Assembly: GCA_900770195.1 (NCBI GenBank)
Contig: CAAGJI010000060.1
Location: 1-64,000, forward strand
Reading direction: 5' to 3'
DNA: 64,000 nt
From: Oscillospiraceae bacterium
GTDB taxonomy: Bacteria; Bacillota; Clostridia; Oscillospirales; Ruminococcaceae
The translations under genes and the position numbers were made by a program. Under the pieces are notes generated by a model that saw only the letters and a list, made by a program, of their open reading frames with translations, had not been told where the DNA came from and searched no databases. How positions within the stretch are numbered: position 1 is the stretch's first letter; every line of letters starts with the position of its first letter. Shown in pieces: positions 45,567 through 53,170 of the stretch.

Positions 45567-45772
45567 TTGAATTTTCCTCCTGTTTTTTGTTTCTTTTTTA
45601 TTATATCACTCGAGTATTTTTTGTCAAGTTTTATTGTACAGGAACAAACAGACAAGCTATCAATTTCCGAACCTAACCCTGTCATAAATTTCTTCAATGT
45701 ATCGGTATCCGATGAATTAAGTGTGCCGTTTCTTTCAATCCATCCATCCAGAAAATCTAATAATTTATCCAC
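45446..45772 (-). pseudogene. small hypothetical protein, probably truncated by the IS remnant
   Basis: The open frame has 108 residues. The first ~60 (MDKLLDFLDGWIERNGTLNS, then DTDTLKKFMTGLGSEIDSL) look genuine. The rest is Cys/Arg/Lys-rich and runs antiparallel in frame with the transposase remnant, so it is probably not native. It begins 2 bases after the stop of the next upstream gene, suggesting a former two-gene operon. Unknown family. Confidence 0.45.
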
Positions 45773-45774
45773 TA

Positions 45775-46221
45775 TTATTCTCCTTTCAAATAATGAGGGA
45801 TTGGTAACCTCATAAATTCACTACAAATAATATGTCCTCCAAAATGAATGTTTCCATATGATTCAAGTGCCAGCTTAGCTATTTGTTGTATATCGATATC
45901 AGTATTTTTCGAATTAACAACAATACTTTCAATCTTCCATGTAATTTTTATTCCTGTTTTTCCATTACCTACAGTTTTATATCTGGCTTTGATATCAATA
46001 ACATCGGTATTAACTATTAACTTATAATAATTAGGAGGATATTCACTATCAAGTTCGCCTTGTCCTCCTAAACATATAAGATAGTAATTATTCTCCTTAT
46101 CAATTGACCACTTTTCAGGAATACGTGCTAATTCGTTTATTCTTCCAATTGGATTATGAAATTCAAAGGAAGAAATGAATTTCTTATCTTCGTCTGTTAA
46201 ATATGCGTTTACGAATGCCAT
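45775..46221 (-). CDS. hypothetical protein
   Basis: A 148-residue protein with a good GGAGG site 7 bases before its ATG. It has no signal peptide or membrane segment. Sequence blocks such as ICLGGQGELDSEYPPNYYKL and TGIKITWKIESIVVNS suggest a beta-rich fold. The adjacent short downstream gene and the mobile context would fit a toxin/immunity-type cargo pair, but no family was recognised and this is speculation. Confidence 0.6.
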   Translation of the reverse strand: MAFVNAYLTDEDKKFISSFEFHNPIGRINELARIPEKWSIDKENNYYLICLGGQGELDSEYPPNYYKLIVNTDVIDIKARYKTVGNGKTGIKITWKIESIVVNSKNTDIDIQQIAKLALESYGNIHFGGHIICSEFMRLPIPHYLKGE

Positions 46222-46707
46222 AATAAAACCTCCAATGTACTATTTTAACCGTACATATATTTCTTCGAAATTATTTTATACAATCAATCAAACCACCCTC
46301 TCCATAAACAACAGATATCAGCACCTTAGCACAGTGGTTTCTTATGATTGAATTATCTCTATCATACCATAAAACAAGAAAAAAATCCAGTATATAATTG
46401 AAAACAATTGTTTTGCATTTATATATTTTTTTACAATGGCAATGATTATAATGACAAAAAATAGTTATTCTTCATTTAAAGCAGAAATGTTTTTGGTATA
46501 TTTATTTTCAGATATAGTAATTATATCATATGCCTCTATAGAAAATAAGCCGCAAAAGAAATTCAGTTGAAAAAAAACAGACTATTAAGTATACTTTTAA
46601 CGGTAATTATAACTGTTCTATCAATAATACTTCATTTACAAATTCCGATTTTACGTATGTTATGTTCATTATACCACATTTCAAACCGAAAAACAAGAAT
46701 TAATTCC
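46222..46707. other. AT-rich intergenic region
   Basis: About 490 bases between the hypothetical gene and the int terminator. A possible minus-strand -10 (TATGAT, complement near 46350) may serve the hypothetical gene. I see no convincing gene, repeat or RNA. Confidence 0.5.
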
Positions 46708-46747
46708 ACAAAAAACAACAGGAGAGTCATCAAAGCCCTCCTGTTGT
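46708..46747 (-). terminator. terminator of the xis-int transcript
   Basis: On the minus strand, ACAACAGGAG and CTCCTGTTGT (complements of 46738-46747 and 46716-46725) form a 10-bp stem followed by TTTTTTGTGG. Confidence 0.8.
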
Positions 46748-46758
46748 CCTTTTATTAC

Positions 46759-47955
46759 TTAAAATAAATCTGCCATACTATTCATGATATCACGCATATA
46801 ATCAAGAGAGGTATGACAATATAAATCCATGGTGATCTGTACCTGACTATGCCCCAGAATATTGCTGAGGGTTTTAACATTTACCCCACGTTCAATTGCA
46901 CGGGTGGCAAATGTATGACGCAGAGCGTGGAAGTTCACGTGACCGATTCCAGCAACTTGGAGTAGATAGTTCAGCACGTCACGCATATGACTGGGTTCCA
47001 CACAGCCGCCCATAGGTGATGCAAAGAGGTAGCCGTTATCTATATAACATCCGCAGCACTGGATTTTCTCCTGATCCTGGATCTGCACCTTGTACTCCAT
47101 AAGCTTTGCAAATACATTGTTGGGAATGGGAATCTCTCGGAAACCGCTTTGTGTTTTCACAGATGCCTCTATGATATGTGTGCAGTGTCCATAGGAAAGA
47201 TTGTCGTCTCGTTCTGTCTGGCTCTTTTTGATTCGCTGCAAGGTACGGCTGATTTTCACTGTTTGTTTCTGAAAGTTGATGTCCGACCATTTGAGGGCAC
47301 AGAGTTCTCCGATGCGAAGTCCGGTGGCAAGGTCAAAGAGAATTGCCACGCCAAGACGGTGCATTCCAATGACCGACAGCAGTTGACGTTCTTCTTCCAG
47401 AGACAGTACACGCATTTCATTTTGCTTTCTGCGTGGTAATGTTGTACCTTCTGTTGGATTGACTGCGATCATGCCGTTGATGCGAGCCTGCTCCATCGCC
47501 TTGTGGAACATATTGTGCATATTTCGTAAGGTCTTAGGAGATAAGCCGCCACCTCTCTTGCTGCCCGATTGGAACTTCTGATTGTAGAATTCCTGCACCA
47601 TTGGTGTGGTGATCTGTTGAATGGGATAGCTGCCCAGACTGGGATTGATATGGTTGTAAATGTAGCCTTCGTAGCTGATATACGTAGATGGTTTAATGGC
47701 ATTCTTTGCATAGGTTTGCAGCCATTGTATCATCCAATCACCAAGTCGATACTGGGAGGGTGCAATGTAAGTTCCGGATTGTTTCTTTACCAGAACATCT
47801 CGTATTTTGTCTGCTACTTCTTTTCGAGTTTTGCCATAGACAGAACGTTGTATCTGCCTTCCGGCATCATTGTAGCCGTCTGTGTAACGCCCTTCCCAAG
47901 TCCCGTTAGCACGTTTACGAATGGAACCATCATTATTTGCATTTTTTTTGCCCAT
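46759..47955 (-). CDS. int: tyrosine recombinase / integrase (Tn916-Int type)
   Basis: A 398-residue integrase. The start at 47955 (MGKKNANNDGSIRKRANGTW) is favoured by AAAGGAG 9 bases upstream; the frame is open further. The N-terminal arm-binding domain (about 8-60, WEGRYTDGYNDAGRQIQRSVYGKTRKE) is AP2-like. A SAM-like core-binding domain (about 68-160) follows. The catalytic domain has Arg in LATGLRIGELCALKW, His-x-x-Arg in HALRHTFATR, and the Tyr in MDLYCHTS. Base composition is visibly more GC-rich than its neighbours, a sign of transfer. No conjugation genes remain, so the element looks like a remnant. Confidence 0.92.
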   Translation of the reverse strand: MGKKNANNDGSIRKRANGTWEGRYTDGYNDAGRQIQRSVYGKTRKEVADKIRDVLVKKQSGTYIAPSQYRLGDWMIQWLQTYAKNAIKPSTYISYEGYIYNHINPSLGSYPIQQITTPMVQEFYNQKFQSGSKRGGGLSPKTLRNMHNMFHKAMEQARINGMIAVNPTEGTTLPRRKQNEMRVLSLEEERQLLSVIGMHRLGVAILFDLATGLRIGELCALKWSDINFQKQTVKISRTLQRIKKSQTERDDNLSYGHCTHIIEASVKTQSGFREIPIPNNVFAKLMEYKVQIQDQEKIQCCGCYIDNGYLFASPMGGCVEPSHMRDVLNYLLQVAGIGHVNFHALRHTFATRAIERGVNVKTLSNILGHSQVQITMDLYCHTSLDYMRDIMNSMADLF

Positions 47956-47968
47956 TAAAATAACTCCT

Positions 47969-48187
47969 TTACAATATTTTTCCGGTTGTCTGATTAAGCC
48001 ATTGTATGAATCGTTCACGCTGTATCTTGTAACATCGCTTGATTTGGATGGATGGGAAATCTTTTGCTCGCATCAGTTCATATGCTATACTGAGGGAGAT
48101 TCTTAGATAGCCCGCAACGTCGTTTGCTGATAACACCGGAGGTAATTCTTCTTTACTTTTATAAACCGGTAATTCTTCTTTTTTCAT
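47969..48187 (-). CDS. xis: excisionase-like helix-turn-helix protein
   Basis: A 72-residue DNA-binding protein of the excisionase/MerR-like HTH_17 type: LSANDVAGYLRISLSIAYELMRAKDFPSIQI is followed by a wing and RFIQWLNQ. The start at 48187 follows AAAGGTGGT. It lies 13 bases upstream of int in the same transcript, the usual xis-int arrangement of Tn916-like elements. It would bias recombination towards excision. Confidence 0.88.
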   Translation of the reverse strand: MKKEELPVYKSKEELPPVLSANDVAGYLRISLSIAYELMRAKDFPSIQIKRCYKIQRERFIQWLNQTTGKIL

Positions 48188-48317
48188 ATAAAATACCACC
48201 TTTCTTTTTTATGGAAATGTTTGGAAGTGGGTATTTTTTGATTATGGATCTTGAAAAAAGAAACCACTTTCTTTGCAGGAAAGTAGTCTCTTCTTAAAGG
48301 TAATATTTTAGATCATC

Positions 48318-48692
48318 TTATTTGCAATAGAATGTATCCTCACAATGAGTTTTACAAATTGCATCACGAAGACAAGTTGTATCGCAAAGCATATCTTCAA
48401 TTTCTTCTGCGGAATATCCGTAGTCTAACAGTAAGAGAATGTCATCTTCCGTAACGCCGTAACAACTGCACATTTCAAGCAAAAGTTCTTCCTACTGAGA
48501 ATAAAAATCATCTTCAAAATCATCATACCAATTGAAATATTTGCCATAACTGTAACTTTCATTGACCTCAAATTTAAAATGTGATATAGTACCACTTGAG
48601 TCTATTTTCAAAATATTGCCTTCTTCAATATTTAACAGTTCAAATTTTAATTTGTTGAAACCAGTTTTTTCAGAGCTTTCTTCATGATATTT
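48318..48692 (-). pseudogene. acidic protein remnant with in-frame stop
   Basis: Minus-strand reading is open for 125 codons except for one TAG (complement of 48492-48494). Before it: SEKTGFNKLKFELLNIEEGN, KIDSSGTISHFKFEVNES, YFNWYDDFEDDFYSQ. After it: EELLLEMCSCYGVTEDDILL, LLDYGYSAEEIEDMLCDTTC, and a Cys-rich end. No start codon or ribosome site was located. It looks like cargo of the former integrative element; family unknown. Confidence 0.6.
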
Positions 48693-48759
48693 TCAGTAGA
48701 TGCATAAATGTAAAGTCATAATTCTTCAAACAGCAGGAACATCTTATGTAATGGTTGTG

Positions 48760-48954
48760 TTAGCAGTAAGAACAAAGATTTGTATAATCATCTCCATAAA
48801 CATCATAAATAAAAATTCTTGAATCACAGCAATCACAATAAGTTGTAACTTCATCAAGGCAATCAGTGCAATAAATTTTACCGCCAAATTCCTCGTAATC
48901 ATCTGAGTCAATAACTGCTCCGCAATGAGAGCATATAATTTTATTTTCGTTCAT
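48760..48954 (-). CDS. small zinc-ribbon/LIM-like protein, probably truncated
   Basis: A 64-residue protein with paired Cys motifs: CSHCG, YCTDCLDE, YCDCCDS and CSYC, consistent with two treble-clef zinc knuckles. The frame ends at a TAA directly after CSYC, but coding-like sequence continues beyond (HNHYIRCSCC). This suggests that a longer protein was cut by a stop mutation. Longer relatives on clostridial elements carry this ribbon at the N-terminus. It belongs to the decayed element. Confidence 0.55.
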   Translation of the reverse strand: MNENKIICSHCGAVIDSDDYEEFGGKIYCTDCLDEVTTYCDCCDSRIFIYDVYGDDYTNLCSYC

Positions 48955-48980
48955 TTTTAGTTTCCCCCATAAAATAAAAT

Positions 48981-49007
48981 TGCCCTACCGAAATTAATCG
49001 GTAGGGC
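48981..49007. terminator. hairpin upstream of the zinc-ribbon gene
   Basis: TGCCCTACCGA and TCGGTAGGGCA form a perfect 11-bp stem around AATTA. T-tracts are weak on both sides. Confidence 0.6.
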
Positions 49008-49321
49008 ATTGTGTGTGATTAATATTCTTCCGCCAAAAGCATGGTACTATATTCTTCATCATCAATTATATAAATCCTATAAACCCTGCTACAACAAATA
49101 TAGGAGATTTACCTATTTGTGTATCATGCACATTTCATAATTAATTCTGTAAGCTTATATAGACCTTTCAGACGGTGTTCAGGAACTTTATGAAAAGTCA
49201 GTGTATTAGATATATAAATTATTATATTATGCATATAAAAATAAAATTAGCTATAAATTTTAATATAGATAGCTTTTGAATTGTGAAGATCTACAATATT
49301 TTTGTTAGGAAAATAAAAATA
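49008..49321. other. decayed region before the ABC transporter
   Basis: On the minus strand 49020-49090 still reads YRIYIIDDEEYSTMLLAEEY followed by a stop, the apparent C-terminus of a lost gene. The rest up to 49321 is AT-rich with no gene seen. Confidence 0.45.
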
Positions 49322-49374
49322 TTGACTTTTATATTTTAATGTAGTATAATATATTAAGTTAACTACTGCTAACT
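49322..49374 (+). promoter_or_regulatory. promoter with operator palindrome 1
   Basis: TTGACT (49322-49327) and TATAAT (49345-49350) are 17 bases apart. AGTTAA-CTACTG-CTAACT (49357-49374) lies at about the transcription start, an ideal place for a repressor. It shares its layout with the palindromes at 49564-49581 and 53118-53135. The leader to the ABC ATPase is about 280 bases. Confidence 0.7.
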
Positions 49375-49563
49375 GTTGTACTTAATGCTCATATTGAATT
49401 TTGAATTATTCTGTCAATATGGTGTTGTGGATAATAGTTAATAAAACATATTTCGCTGAATAATAGACTCATTGGCTTGTTGTCTTATGTATAATATTCT
49501 GAATATAGAACAATATATTTAGAAAGGTTTTTGCAAGCATCATGCCTTATTTTTATTACATTA

Positions 49564-49581
49564 AGTTAGCTGAATCTAACT
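49564..49581 (+). promoter_or_regulatory. operator palindrome 2
   Basis: AGTTAG-CTGAAT-CTAACT is a perfect 6-6-6 inverted repeat 59 bases before the ABC ATPase gene. A TATACT at 49596-49601 could be a -10 box, but no matching -35 was found. Confidence 0.65.
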
Positions 49582-49639
49582 GATTGTACAAAAATTATAC
49601 TAATTCGGCATAAAAATTTATTTTGAAAGGATCTTCTTT

Positions 49640-50341
49640 ATGTACATTGAAGTAAAAAATCTAAAGAAAAGTTATGGAAGTGATGCTGGAACTGTTCAGG
49701 TTTTAAAAGGCGTATCTACTTCAATTGAAAAAGGTCAGATGTGTGTTATACAGGGTACGAGTGGCTCTGGAAAATCCACTCTTCTTAATTGCATAGGTGG
49801 TCTTGATACAATGGATTCAGGTTCTGTTAAAGTTGATAATCAGGAAATATTCGGACTTAAGCCTAATGAACTTTCTGATTACAGAAGAGACAATCTTGGA
49901 TTCATTTTTCAGTTTTATAATCTTATTCCAAACTTGACAATAAGGGAAAATGTTCAGGTATGCCAATATCTTGCAAAAAATCCTTTGAATATGGACGATT
50001 TGTTTGAAGTTCTTGGGTTGACTGAACATCAGAATAAATTTCCGTCACAGCTTTCTGGTGGTCAACAGCAAAGATGTGCTATTGCAAGAGCTTTGGTAAA
50101 GAATCCTAAGCTTCTCTTGTGCGATGAACCGACAGGTGCACTTGATTCAAAAACTTCAAGAGATATATTGATTCTTCTTGAAAAAATAAACCAGACATAT
50201 GGTACAACAATGCTTATTGTTACTCATAATAATTCAATAAAAAATATGGTACATAAAGTATTGGTTATAAAAGACGGAATGGTTATGAAAGATTATAATA
50301 ATACAACTATTATTCCTGCAGCTGATTTGGAGGATTTATAA
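49640..50341 (+). CDS. ABC transporter ATPase, MacB/LolD type
   Basis: A 233-residue ATPase. Walker A is GTSGSGKSTLLN (about 39-50), the Q-loop is FIFQFYNLIPNLT, the signature [15 protein letters not shown], and Walker B LLLCDEPTGALD. The switch His is in VTHNNS. It pairs with the FtsX-like permease whose ATG overlaps its stop (TAATG). Such pairs export peptides or lipids, or act mechanically on the envelope. Location beside the synthetase genes and the shared operator design suggest export of, or resistance to, the NRPS product (inference). Confidence 0.93.
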   Translation: MYIEVKNLKKSYGSDAGTVQVLKGVSTSIEKGQMCVIQGTSGSGKSTLLNCIGGLDTMDSGSVKVDNQEIFGLKPNELSDYRRDNLGFIFQFYNLIPNLTIRENVQVCQYLAKNPLNMDDLFEVLGLTEHQNKFPSQLSGGQQQRCAIARALVKNPKLLLCDEPTGALDSKTSRDILILLEKINQTYGTTMLIVTHNNSIKNMVHKVLVIKDGMVMKDYNNTTIIPAADLEDL

Positions 50342-53058
50342 TGGTTAATAAGGTTTTAAAGAAAAGAATTTTAAGAGATTTAAAATCAAATTTCTTTAGA
50401 TATTTTGCTTTGATAGTTCTCATAATTGTCGGTATTTTTATAGTGGTAAGTATGGCAGGAGCTGCCGAGGTTATTATTAAAGGAACTGATGATAGAAAAA
50501 TTACGTGTAATACGGAAGACGGTGAATTTAATGTTTTTATTCCTCTTTCTGAAAGTCAGATATCCGATTTCAAAGATGAAGGAATAGAACTTGAAGCTAT
50601 GTTCTCTATTGATTCAGAACTTGACAACGGAAGCGTACTGAGAATTATGGAAAACAGAGACAGTATAAATTTAATAAATGTGGAAAAAGGTAATGTTGCA
50701 TCAGATAATGATGAAACACTTATTGAAAAAAGATACGCTGAAGAACATAATCTCAATGTTGGAGATAAAATAAAAATATCCGGTAAAGAATATACAATAT
50801 GTGGTACAGGTTCTGTTCCGGATTATGAAATGCCTTTGAGAAAAATGTCAGATTCATCTATTGATAGTTCAAGTTTTGGTCTTGCATTTTTCACTTCTGA
50901 TGAGTATAACAATATTATGAAATCATCTGGTCAAATGGCAGAAGATTATACATATGCTTATACTTTAAGCAAAAATGTAAGTCATGATGATGTAAGAGAT
51001 AAAATAAAGAATCTTGACTTTGATTATAATGATGTTGAAGATATATATTTTCAGGATTATATAAGCGAACTTACAGAAGACAGAAACAAAATGACAGATG
51101 CTATCGATGATATTTATGATGGTGTAAATGAACTTGCTGACGGACTTAGTGATGCTGTAGAAAATAATGATTCAATTGTTGACGGCGTGGGAGCTATGTT
51201 TGACCAATATCTTGCACAGGCTTCTCAGCAACTTAGCAGTGTCGGATTAACTGAATATTTGACAAGGGAAAATTATAAATCACTTCTTGATAAAATTATA
51301 AGTTATACTAATTCTCAAGATGTTGTTGCTTTGAAAGCTTCACTTGAAAGTATTGAAGAATTATACAATGGTGTTAAGGAATATACTGACGGAATTACAA
51401 GTGCTGAAGAGGGCAGTGATAAATTAAGAGACGGAGTAAAAAAATTCAAATCTGAAACTAATGATTTTCTTGATGAAAATTACAAAATTGATATAGATAA
51501 CTTGAAATCGTTTACAAAGGCTGAAGATAATCAAAAAATATCATCTGCTTCAACAGACGTAGCAACTAATAAGTCTATGGCTCTTACTGTTGGTGTTGTT
51601 TTAATAGCTTTGTTTACATATGTAATTTCGGTTTTTGTATCACATCAGATACAGAGAGAAACAAGTGTAATAGGTTCACTTTATGCACTTGGTGTAAAGA
51701 AAAAAGATTTACTCATACATTATATAACATTGCCAACTTTGATTACATTTGTTTCAGGTGTAATAGGAACTTGTGTCGGTTTTAGTAATTTCGGTATAGG
51801 TACTCAAACTCAAGATAGTTATAATTATTTTTCACTTCCGAAATTTGATATAATCCATCCGGTATATCTTCTTATTTATGGTCTTGTTATGCCACCTGTA
51901 ATATGTATTATAGTAAATCTGATTGTTATAAACAAACAACTTTCAAGAACGGCTCTCTCTCTTATGAGAAATGAACAAAAACAACATAAATATAGTAAAG
52001 CAAATATAAAGAGCGATAAGTTTATAAGTGTATTCAGAAAGCGTCAGCTTCTTAGAGAATCAAGAGCAGTAATAACAATTGTAGTAGGTGTTTTTGTATC
52101 AATTCTTATAATGACTCTTGGAATTGATATATATGCACTTTGTTCAAATATAAAGACGGATACTGTTGAAGATACAAAGTATAATTATATGTATACTTAT
52201 AAGTATCCTGAAAAAACAGTTCCTGCCGGCGGAGAAGAAGTATACACTGAAACATTATCAAAGACATATCTTGGTAATACCCTTGATATAACACTTATGG
52301 GAATAACAGAAAATAATAAATATTTTAGTGCAAATCCTTCAACAACTGAAAACAGTGTTGTAGTAAGCAACAGCGTTTCTGAAAGATATGGTGTTTCAAA
52401 GGGTGATATTATAACTCTTACAGATAAAGTAACTAAAGATATACACTCATTTAAAGTAGATGACGTTTGTCAGTATTCTGTTGGATTTACAGTATTTATG
52501 GATATTGATAATATGCGTGAAATGTTTGATAAAGCAGACAATTATTACAATGTTGTCTTGTCAGAAGATAAGCTTGATGTAGATGAAGGAAGACTTTATT
52601 CTATAATGACAAAAGATGATGTAAAAAAATCATCTGATGTATTTATAAAACTTATGAATCCAACAATTTATATGATAGTTATTGTTTCCGGAATTATATT
52701 CTGTGTAGTGCTTTATCTTATGATGGGCGTTATGATAGACCGTTCAGCATTTGGAATATCTCTTATGAAAGTTTTCGGATTTAGGTCTAAGGAAATAAAG
52801 AAGTTATATCTTAATGGTAATACTGTAATAATACTTGTAGGTTCTTATTTATCTATAATAATTTCAAAATTACTTGTTGATGCATATTTTCCAAATACAA
52901 TAGCAAATATTGCTTGCGAAATGAATCTTAGCTTACCTGTTTATGCTTATGTAGCTGAGTTTGCATTCGTAACACTTGCATACTTTGTTATAAATACGAT
53001 TTTAATATTTAAAATCAATAAAATTACACTCGCAGACGTACTCAAAAACAGAGAATAA
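50341..53058 (+). CDS. large FtsX-like ABC permease
   Basis: A 905-residue membrane protein. A first helix (about 17-38) is followed by a big extracellular domain. It contains MacB-PCD-like blocks and helical, Asp/Asn-rich repeats (LTEDRNKMTDAIDDIYDGVN). A first FtsX core lies at about 410-530, with VGVVLIALFTYVISVFVSHQ, ETSVIGSLYALGVKKKDLL and VMPPVICIIVNLIVI. A second extracellular part and a second FtsX core (about 775-905) end in KITLADVLKNRE. This is the double-FtsX layout with roughly eight to ten helices. No peptidase domain is fused to the ATPase. Confidence 0.9.
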   Translation: MVNKVLKKRILRDLKSNFFRYFALIVLIIVGIFIVVSMAGAAEVIIKGTDDRKITCNTEDGEFNVFIPLSESQISDFKDEGIELEAMFSIDSELDNGSVLRIMENRDSINLINVEKGNVASDNDETLIEKRYAEEHNLNVGDKIKISGKEYTICGTGSVPDYEMPLRKMSDSSIDSSSFGLAFFTSDEYNNIMKSSGQMAEDYTYAYTLSKNVSHDDVRDKIKNLDFDYNDVEDIYFQDYISELTEDRNKMTDAIDDIYDGVNELADGLSDAVENNDSIVDGVGAMFDQYLAQASQQLSSVGLTEYLTRENYKSLLDKIISYTNSQDVVALKASLESIEELYNGVKEYTDGITSAEEGSDKLRDGVKKFKSETNDFLDENYKIDIDNLKSFTKAEDNQKISSASTDVATNKSMALTVGVVLIALFTYVISVFVSHQIQRETSVIGSLYALGVKKKDLLIHYITLPTLITFVSGVIGTCVGFSNFGIGTQTQDSYNYFSLPKFDIIHPVYLLIYGLVMPPVICIIVNLIVINKQLSRTALSLMRNEQKQHKYSKANIKSDKFISVFRKRQLLRESRAVITIVVGVFVSILIMTLGIDIYALCSNIKTDTVEDTKYNYMYTYKYPEKTVPAGGEEVYTETLSKTYLGNTLDITLMGITENNKYFSANPSTTENSVVVSNSVSERYGVSKGDIITLTDKVTKDIHSFKVDDVCQYSVGFTVFMDIDNMREMFDKADNYYNVVLSEDKLDVDEGRLYSIMTKDDVKKSSDVFIKLMNPTIYMIVIVSGIIFCVVLYLMMGVMIDRSAFGISLMKVFGFRSKEIKKLYLNGNTVIILVGSYLSIIISKLLVDAYFPNTIANIACEMNLSLPVYAYVAEFAFVTLAYFVINTILIFKINKITLADVLKNRE

Positions 53059-53073
53059 GATTTTTTACATTAT

Positions 53074-53107
53074 TTTATTTATGATGCAGAAATGCATCAT
53101 AAATAAA
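53074..53107. terminator. long perfect hairpin after the permease
   Basis: TTTATTTATGATGCA and TGCATCATAAATAAA form a perfect 15-bp stem around GAAA. The sequence after it (AAGCGTTTTAG) is only moderately T-rich. It probably separates the transporter transcript from the synthetase transcript. Confidence 0.7.
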
Positions 53108-53115
53108 AGCGTTTT

Positions 53116-53137
53116 AGTTAGTGTTGACTAACTAATA
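53116..53137 (+). promoter_or_regulatory. operator palindrome 3, upstream of the synthetase genes
   Basis: A perfect 9-bp inverted repeat, TTAGTTAGT-GTTG-ACTAACTAA, contains AGTTAG-TGTTGA-CTAACT (53118-53135), the same 6-6-6 design as the two sites upstream of the ABC genes. TTGACT (53126-53131) inside it could be a -35 box with TACTAA near 53148 as -10, so a bound repressor would block the promoter. The half-sites resemble DtxR/IdeR-type and MarR-type operators. Confidence 0.7.
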
Positions 53138-53170
53138 TAAGTTGATACTAATTTCATGAAAGGAAATAAG

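Noticed and set aside
46567..46767. 66-codon plus-strand frame between the hypothetical gene and int
   Set aside because: No ribosome site, AT-rich composition, and it overlaps the int terminator and the 3' end of int; probably chance.
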